A stretch of 10,929 nucleotides of DNA from Microbacteriaceae bacterium. Lineage in GTDB: Bacteria; Actinomycetota; Actinomycetes; Actinomycetales; Microbacteriaceae. Made by a program: the position numbers and the translations under genes. Of the stretch, positions 6,800 through 10,929 are shown in pieces. The stretch spans positions 1 to 10,929 of the forward strand of contig JAODAU010000153.1 of the NCBI GenBank assembly GCA_025463615.1, read 5' to 3'. Under the pieces are notes generated by a model. That model was not told the origin of the DNA, did not search any database, and was given only the letters and a program-made list of their open reading frames with translations. How positions within the stretch are numbered: position 1 is the stretch's first letter; every line of letters begins with the position of its first letter.

Positions 6800-6801
6800 C
6801 G

Positions 6802-7872
6802 CTAGGTGTTGTCGCGGATGAAGTGCTCGAGCAGCTCGCGGGCCACCGGGTCGGGGTACTGCACCGGCGGGCTCTTCATGAAGTAGGCGGATGCCGCCTC
6901 CACCGGGCCGCCGAGCCCCGCGTCCAGCGCCAGCTTGGCCGCGCGGATCGCGTCGATCACCACGCCCGCGGAGTTGGGCGAATCCCAGACCTCGAGCTTG
7001 TACTCCAGCGAGGTCGGCGCGTTGCCGAAGCCGTGGCCCTCGAGGCGCACGAACGCCAGCTTGCGGTCGTCCAGCCACGGGATGTGGTCGCTAGGACCGA
7101 TGTGCACGTCGCGCGAGTTGAGCTGCGCGTCGATGTTGCTCGTCACCGACTGGGTCTTCGAGATCTTCTTGGACTCGAGCCGGCGGCGCTCCAGCATGTT
7201 CCTGAAGTCCATGTTGCCGCCCACGTTGAGCTGGTACGTGCGGTCGAGCACGAGCCCGCGCTCCTCGAACAGCCGCGCGAGCACCCGATGGGTGATGGTG
7301 GCGCCGAGCTGGCTCTTGATGTCGTCGCCGACGATCGGGATGCCGGCATCCGTGAACTTCGCCGCCCAGACCGGGTCGCTGGCGATGAAGACGGGGAGGG
7401 CGTTGACGAAGGCGACCCCGGCATCCAGTGCGGCCTGCGCGTAGTGGCGCGCGCCCTCCTCCGATCCGACGGGCAGGTAACAGACGAGCACCTCGGCCCC
7501 GGAGTCGCGCAGGGCCTGCGCGATGTCGACGGGCGCGGCATCCGACTCCTCGATGGTGTCGCGGTAGTACTCGCCGAGGCCGTCGAGCGTCGGCCCGCGC
7601 TGCACCGTGACGCCGGATGCCGGCACCTCGGCGAACCTCAGCGTGTTGTTCTCGCTCGCCCACATGGCGTCGGCGAGGTCGAGGCCCACCTTGGCGGCAT
7701 CCACGTCGAAGGCGGCGACGAACTCGATGTCGCCGATCGCGTACGGCCCGAAACGCGTGTGCATCAGGCCGGGCACGACCTCGTCCTCGCGCGCGTCGGC
7801 GTAGAACACGACGCCCTGGATGAGCGCATTCGCGCAGTTGCCGACACCGGCGATGGCAACCCGAAGGGTCAT
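6802..7872 (-). CDS. ino1: Inositol-3-phosphate synthase (actinobacterial Ino1)
   Basis: Converts glucose-6-phosphate to myo-inositol-3-phosphate in the cytoplasm with NAD as a recycled cofactor. The inositol feeds phosphatidylinositol lipids and, in actinobacteria, mycothiol. The product has 356 residues, close to the mycobacterial enzyme. The N-terminal Rossmann segment has [12 protein letters not shown]. Later family blocks are [82 protein letters not shown] and [16 protein letters not shown], all intact. The ATG at 7872 is preceded by AAGGAG with a 10-base spacer. The gene is divergent from rpsF, with no PadR-type regulator gene next to it, unlike in mycobacteria. Downstream it runs into the repeat copies of the GIY-YIG cassette, and no T-tract terminator is seen. 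Confidence 0.96.
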   Translation of the reverse strand: MTLRVAIAGVGNCANALIQGVVFYADAREDEVVPGLMHTRFGPYAIGDIEFVAAFDVDAAKVGLDLADAMWASENNTLRFAEVPASGVTVQRGPTLDGLGEYYRDTIEESDAAPVDIAQALRDSGAEVLVCYLPVGSEEGARHYAQAALDAGVAFVNALPVFIASDPVWAAKFTDAGIPIVGDDIKSQLGATITHRVLARLFEERGLVLDRTYQLNVGGNMDFRNMLERRRLESKKISKTQSVTSNIDAQLNSRDVHIGPSDHIPWLDDRKLAFVRLEGHGFGNAPTSLEYKLEVWDSPNSAGVVIDAIRAAKLALDAGLGGPVEAASAYFMKSPPVQYPDPVARELLEHFIRDNT

Positions 7873-7886
7873 GGGTGGAACGCTCC

Positions 7887-7916
7887 TTGATAGAACACGG
7901 GGGAAATGACTACACT
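7887..7916 (+). promoter_or_regulatory. Strong candidate promoter for rpsF-ssb-rpsR-rplI
   Basis: TTGATA (7887-7892) and TACACT (7911-7916) are separated by 18 bases, a good match to the principal sigma factor consensus. The predicted start is near 7923, giving a leader of about 94 bases before the rpsF ATG. Confidence 0.65.
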
Positions 7917-7917
7917 A
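7912..7917 (-). promoter_or_regulatory. Possible -10 element for ino1, overlapping the rpsF -10
   Basis: The minus strand reads TAGTGT (TANNNT), shifted one base from the rpsF -10 on the other strand. It would give a leader of about 30 bases containing the AAGGAG of ino1. No clear -35 is seen. Confidence 0.4.
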
Positions 7918-7931
7918 GGCAGGTTGCCCGC

Positions 7932-8006
7932 AGGTCTTCGACCTCGTGCGACGATGCCAAACCCTCCTGCCGCAGATCGTCTGCGGCCGTTCTAGTCCAG
8001 AGGAGG
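7932..8006 (+). promoter_or_regulatory. Structured rpsF leader, possible S6:S18 autoregulatory element
   Basis: Three pairings are visible. AGGTC/GACCT (7932-7936 with 7940-7944) forms a small hairpin. GCCGCAG/CTGCGGC (7969-7975 with 7981-7987) forms a perfect 7-bp hairpin with loop ATCGT. CCTCCT (7963-7968) is fully complementary to the Shine-Dalgarno AGGAGG (8001-8006), enclosing that hairpin. A CCG at 7987-7989 lies at the 3' base of the hairpin. Many bacteria control rpsF through an S6:S18-binding mRNA motif with a CCG bulge (established). That this is that motif is inference. Confidence 0.5.
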
Positions 8007-8016
8007 TGGGTTAGTT

Positions 8017-8472
8017 ATGCATCAGTACGAACTAATGGTAATTCTCGATCCAGAGATCGATGAGCGCACCGTTGCCCCGAGCCTCGAGAGGTTCCTCAAC
8101 GTCATCCGCAATGACGGTGGAACCATCGAGAAGGTGGATGTCTGGGGCCGTCGGCGCCTGGCATACGAGATCAACAAGAAGGCCGAGGGCATCTACGCCG
8201 TCGTCGACTTCACCGCGAACGCGGATGCGACGATCGAGCTCGATCGCCAGCTGAAGCTGAGCGAGGCCGTCATGCGCACCAAGGTGCTGCGTGCCGAAGA
8301 GGCCATCGCACAGGTCGCCGAGGCTGCGAAGCTCTCCGCCGAGAAGGCCGCCCGCAAGGCAGCCGCCCCGTCGAAGGCTCCCGCTGCAGCCCCGGCCGCC
8401 GCCGTCGCCGCTGCACCCGCAGCCCCGACAGCACCCGCCGAGCCCGCCGCCGCCGCACCCGCGGAGGCCTAA
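8017..8472 (+). CDS. rpsF: 30S ribosomal protein S6 with Ala/Pro-rich tail
   Basis: Small-subunit platform protein that pairs with S18 on 16S rRNA. The product has 151 residues. Residues 1-95 are the S6 fold, starting [19 protein letters not shown], with [21 protein letters not shown] in the middle region (shown here as one block of the family) and ending near [11 protein letters not shown]. From about residue 105 it continues into a basic helix (EKAARKAA) and then an Ala/Pro-rich tail of about 40 residues, absent from the short mycobacterial protein. AGGAGG (8001-8006) precedes the ATG with a 10-base spacer. It is the first gene of a four-gene operon, with ssb starting 5 bases after its stop. 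Confidence 0.97.
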   Translation: MHQYELMVILDPEIDERTVAPSLERFLNVIRNDGGTIEKVDVWGRRRLAYEINKKAEGIYAVVDFTANADATIELDRQLKLSEAVMRTKVLRAEEAIAQVAEAAKLSAEKAARKAAAPSKAPAAAPAAAVAAAPAAPTAPAEPAAAAPAEA

Positions 8473-8477
8473 GAGCC

Positions 8478-8987
8478 ATGGCGGGCGAAACCGTCATCAC
8501 CGTCGTGGGCAACCTCACGAGCGATCCGGAACTGCGTTACACGCAGAACGGTCTCGCGGTGGCGAACTTCACCATCGCTTCCACCCCTCGCAACTTCGAC
8601 CGTGCCTCGAACGACTGGAAAGACGGCGAAGCCCTCTTCCTTCGTGCGAGCGTGTGGCGCGAGTTCGCCGAGCACGTCGCGGGATCCCTCACCAAGGGTT
8701 CGCGCGTGATCGTGACCGGCCGGCTCAAGCAGCGCTCGTATGAGACCAAGGAAGGCGAGAAGCGCACCAGCTTCGAGATCGAGGTCGACGAGATCGGCCC
8801 GAGCCTCCGCTACGCCACCGCACAGGTGACGCGCACCTCCTCCCGCGAGGGTGGGCAGGGCGGCAGCGGCGGCGCCAACCGGAGCCAGGTCGCAGACGAG
8901 CCGTGGGCGGCATCCGCCCCCGCCGAGTCCGCGAGCGGTGACGTGTGGAACACGCCCGGTAACTTCAACGACGAGACGCCTTTTTAA
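8478..8987 (+). CDS. ssb: Single-stranded DNA-binding protein
   Basis: Binds single-stranded DNA at forks and recruits repair and replication proteins. The product has 169 residues. The N-terminal OB fold spans about 1-112 ([50 protein letters not shown]). A Gly/Ser-rich linker with GGQGGSGGA follows, and the acidic protein-interaction tip ends NDETPF, a version of the usual DDDIPF. A GGAGG inside the rpsF 3' end (8463-8467) lies 10 bases upstream of the ATG. Placement between rpsF and rpsR is the conserved bacterial arrangement. Confidence 0.97.
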   Translation: MAGETVITVVGNLTSDPELRYTQNGLAVANFTIASTPRNFDRASNDWKDGEALFLRASVWREFAEHVAGSLTKGSRVIVTGRLKQRSYETKEGEKRTSFEIEVDEIGPSLRYATAQVTRTSSREGGQGGSGGANRSQVADEPWAASAPAESASGDVWNTPGNFNDETPF

Positions 8988-9025
8988 GCGTCCGCCCCAC
9001 TACTTAACCGAAAGCAGGAATCACT

Positions 9026-9289
9026 ATGGCTGGAAAGAGCAGCGGCGATCGCCGCAAGCCGCTCCGCACCGTCAAGGGCGGCAAGAACGCCGCCCCCGCG
9101 AAGTCCATTCGCGTCGGCGTCATCGACTACAAGGATGTCGCCACCCTTCGTAAGTTCATCTCGGAGCGCGGAAAGATCCGCGCCCGTCGTATCACCGGTG
9201 TCTCCGTGCAGGAGCAGCGCCTCATCGCCCGCGCAGTCAAGAACGCGCGTGAGATGGCTCTGCTTCCCTACGCCGGCTCAGGCCGTTAA
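9026..9289 (+). CDS. rpsR: 30S ribosomal protein S18
   Basis: Small-subunit protein that forms a heterodimer with S6. The product has 87 residues with the core [19 protein letters not shown], then [14 protein letters not shown] and MALLPY. The protein contains no cysteine, so it is the zinc-independent form. AGGA sits 6 bases before the ATG. A 38-base spacer follows ssb, and the stop codon overlaps the AAGGAG of rplI. Confidence 0.97.
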   Translation: MAGKSSGDRRKPLRTVKGGKNAAPAKSIRVGVIDYKDVATLRKFISERGKIRARRITGVSVQEQRLIARAVKNAREMALLPYAGSGR

Positions 9290-9300
9290 GGAGCACTGAC

Positions 9301-9753
9301 ATGTCGAAATTGATTCTCACGCACGAGGTGACCGGTCTCGGCGCCCCCGGCGACGTCGTCGAGGTGAAGAACGGCTACGGCCGCAACTACCTCATCCCCC
9401 AGGGCTTCGCTGTGGCGTGGACCCGCGGTGGCGAGAAGCAGGTCGAGTCGATCAAGGCCGCCCGCGTCGCACGCGAGCACGCCACGATCGAGGAGGCCCA
9501 GGACCTCAAGGCCAAGCTCGAGGCGAACGCCGTGACCCTCGCGGTCAAGGCGGGCGAGGGCGGGCGCCTGTTCGGCTCCGTCAAGACCTCGGACATCGCT
9601 GACGCGGTCGCGGCCTCCGGCCTCGGCACCGTCGACAAGCGCAAGATCGAGATCACCAGCCCGATCAAGGCCACCGGCCAGCACGAGGCGACCGTTCGCC
9701 TTCGTGACGACCTCGTCGCCACGATCACGGTCAAGGTCGTCGCAGCAAAGTAG
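9301..9753 (+). CDS. rplI: 50S ribosomal protein L9
   Basis: Large-subunit protein near the L1 stalk base. The 150-residue product has the N-terminal domain with [19 protein letters not shown], a long charged connecting helix at about 42-75 and a C-terminal RNA-binding domain with [21 protein letters not shown] (9288-9293) overlaps the rpsR stop, with a 7-base spacer to the ATG. It is the last gene before a strong terminator, so dnaB needs its own promoter. Confidence 0.97.
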   Translation: MSKLILTHEVTGLGAPGDVVEVKNGYGRNYLIPQGFAVAWTRGGEKQVESIKAARVAREHATIEEAQDLKAKLEANAVTLAVKAGEGGRLFGSVKTSDIADAVAASGLGTVDKRKIEITSPIKATGQHEATVRLRDDLVATITVKVVAAK

Positions 9754-9768
9754 TCGTACTACCACACG

Positions 9769-9805
9769 GGGGGTAGCCGCGCTGACGCGCGTCTACCCCC
9801 TTTTT
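9769..9805 (+). terminator. Intrinsic terminator of the rpsF-rplI operon
   Basis: GGGGGTAG (9769-9776) pairs with CTACCCCC (9793-9800), and after one C-T mismatch CGCGC (9778-9782) pairs with GCGCG (9787-9791) around the tetraloop TGAC. Five T residues follow directly. It starts 16 bases after the rplI stop codon. Confidence 0.93.
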
Positions 9806-9835
9806 GGTGTCATTTTGCGCCCCCGTATCGCGCAT

Positions 9836-10033
9836 TTGTACACAGGCGATTTGTCAAGAGGACAAGTCTCAACCAAAACTCTAAACATGTTTCTACACAC
9901 AGGGGTGAACGACTAAAACCGCTGGTCAGAGGGTGTATCCGGTTCGAAATAGCCCGAGTTTCCACACCTCAATCCACAGCTTGCTCACACAACTCCCGGC
10001 GTTTCGCGCCATTCCTCCACAGTTTCATCCACA
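9836..10033 (+). promoter_or_regulatory. DnaA-box-like cluster in the rplI-dnaB spacer
   Basis: The spacer 9754-10182 contains no convincing gene. Its 9811-9960 part is AT-richer than the rest of the window. Motifs close to the DnaA consensus on the plus strand are TTGTACACA (9836-9844), TTCTACACA (9891-9899), GTTTCCACA (9958-9966), CAATCCACA (9970-9978), TCCTCCACA (10013-10021) and TCATCCACA (10025-10033). The last four share TCCACA and form two pairs 12 bp apart. One of the six has a single mismatch to TTATCCACA and one a single mismatch to TTGTCCACA; the rest have two. Binding is inferred only. Confidence 0.4.
9848..9868. repeat. Inverted repeat GATTTGTC/GACAAGTC
   Basis: Two 8-base arms (one T-G pair) flank the 5-base spacer AAGAG. 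The dyad shape suits a dimeric regulator or a small hairpin between the terminator and the dnaB promoter. No regulator can be named. Confidence 0.4.
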
Positions 10034-10040
10034 GGCCCGC

Positions 10041-10070
10041 TTGGAGGCTGGCGACCACCCTTCGTAGTGT
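10041..10070 (+). promoter_or_regulatory. Candidate dnaB promoter
   Basis: TTGGAG (10041-10046) and TAGTGT (10065-10070) are 18 bases apart, giving a predicted start near 10077. The inverted repeat GACCAC (10053-10058) / GTGGTC (10069-10074) overlaps the -10 and could be an operator. It lies just downstream of the DnaA-box-like cluster. Confidence 0.45.
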
Positions 10071-10083
10071 GGTCCCGCATCAT

Positions 10084-10129
10084 CCGGGGGACACGGCTTG
10101 CCGTGCGTCCGACGCTCGAATGTCCCCGG
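10084..10129 (+). repeat. Imperfect inverted repeat in the dnaB leader
   Basis: CCGGGGGACA (10084-10093) faces TGTCCCCGG (10121-10129), pairing 9 bp with one bulged G. Directly inside the 5' arm is a small hairpin CGGC-TT-GCCG (10094-10103). A perfect palindrome CTGTCGACAG follows at 10141-10150. If transcription starts near 10077 this would fold in the mRNA ahead of the ribosome-binding site. Confidence 0.45.
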
Positions 10130-10182
10130 TGTCGGGGAGACTGTCGACAGGTGCCGAGAGCCGCGACAAGGAAAGGCGTGCG

Positions 10183-10929
<747 letters not shown>

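Larger units (their letters stand above)
6295..6800. mobile_element. Candidate repeat-bounded GIY-YIG cassette
   Basis: A unit of about 506 bp sits between the stop codon of pcnA and the stop codon of ino1. TACCGGTCCCT at 6297-6307 is matched by its perfect inverse AGGGACCGGTA at 6787-6797, giving an 11-bp terminal inverted repeat that extends to 13 of 14 with one indel. Between these ends are further copies of the same palindromic motif: on the left two 43-bp direct repeats, on the right two inverted partial copies. The single GIY-YIG gene lies inside. No transposase is present. Whether it ever moves, by its own nuclease or in trans, is inference; it may instead be an REP-like repeat locus with a domesticated nuclease. 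Confidence 0.4.

Noticed and set aside
6823..7890. 355-codon open frame on the plus strand
   Set aside because: It is antisense to ino1, whose conserved blocks are all intact; the plus-strand product has shadow-frame composition.
8975..8992. GACGC/GCGTC inverted repeat around the ssb stop with a T-run in the loop
   Set aside because: The T-run is inside the loop, not after the stem, and the operon continues to rpsR, so it is not a terminator.
9704..9916. 70-codon open frame after rplI
   Set aside because: It overlaps the rplI 3' end and runs through the terminator hairpin, with no ribosome-binding site and no recognisable fold.
9920..9957. tRNA-like GGTTCGAAAT in the rplI-dnaB spacer, possible attachment-site remnant
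   Set aside because: The flanking bases do not pair as a T-arm and no acceptor or anticodon arm is present.

Overview
The window looks like a core chromosomal segment of a high-GC Gram-positive actinobacterium, most likely of the family Microbacteriaceae. I infer this from the strong G/C bias at third codon positions, the actinobacterial forms of the proteins (Ino1, a DUF6049-like envelope protein, a MurJ without a kinase-like tail, a cysteine-free S18), and the gene order. Species-level assignment is not possible by eye. The left block (trxB, murJ, DUF6049-like gene, divergent pcnA) and the right block (rpsF-ssb-rpsR-rplI-dnaB) are both usually found near oriC in actinobacteria. I therefore expect trxA, parA/parB and dnaA beyond the left edge.

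Layout. Bases 1-4759 carry a leftward gene set: a DUF6049-like secreted, membrane-anchored protein, then murJ (joined by a 4-bp ATGA overlap), then after about 100 bp trxB, which is cut by the left edge. A 111-bp divergent promoter region separates this from rightward pcnA (CCA-adding enzyme family, 4871-6295). Bases 6296-6801 hold a compact accessory island: a small GIY-YIG nuclease gene (leftward) with palindromic repeat copies on both sides in opposite orientation, one of which encodes the last codons of the nuclease. Leftward ino1 (6802-7872) follows. A divergent promoter region with overlapping -10 elements then leads into the rightward replication/translation cluster rpsF, ssb, rpsR, rplI (8017-9753), which ends in a strong intrinsic terminator. 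A 429-bp intergenic region follows, with an AT-richer part, several DnaA-box-like motifs, a candidate promoter and an inverted-repeat leader. Last is dnaB, cut by the right edge just after its Walker A motif.

How the genes fit together. murJ (lipid II flippase) and the DUF6049-like protein point to cell-envelope synthesis, trxB to thiol redox, pcnA to tRNA 3'-end maturation and ino1 to inositol (phosphatidylinositol, mycothiol) supply. rpsF/rpsR/rplI are ribosomal, and ssb/dnaB act at the replication fork. These are ordinary housekeeping functions. The most unusual part is the roughly 500-bp repeat-bounded GIY-YIG cassette between pcnA and ino1, which looks like a minimal mobile or domesticated repeat-nuclease unit. 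Secondary points of interest are the structured rpsF leader that can pair with its own Shine-Dalgarno sequence and the DnaA-box-like cluster upstream of dnaB.
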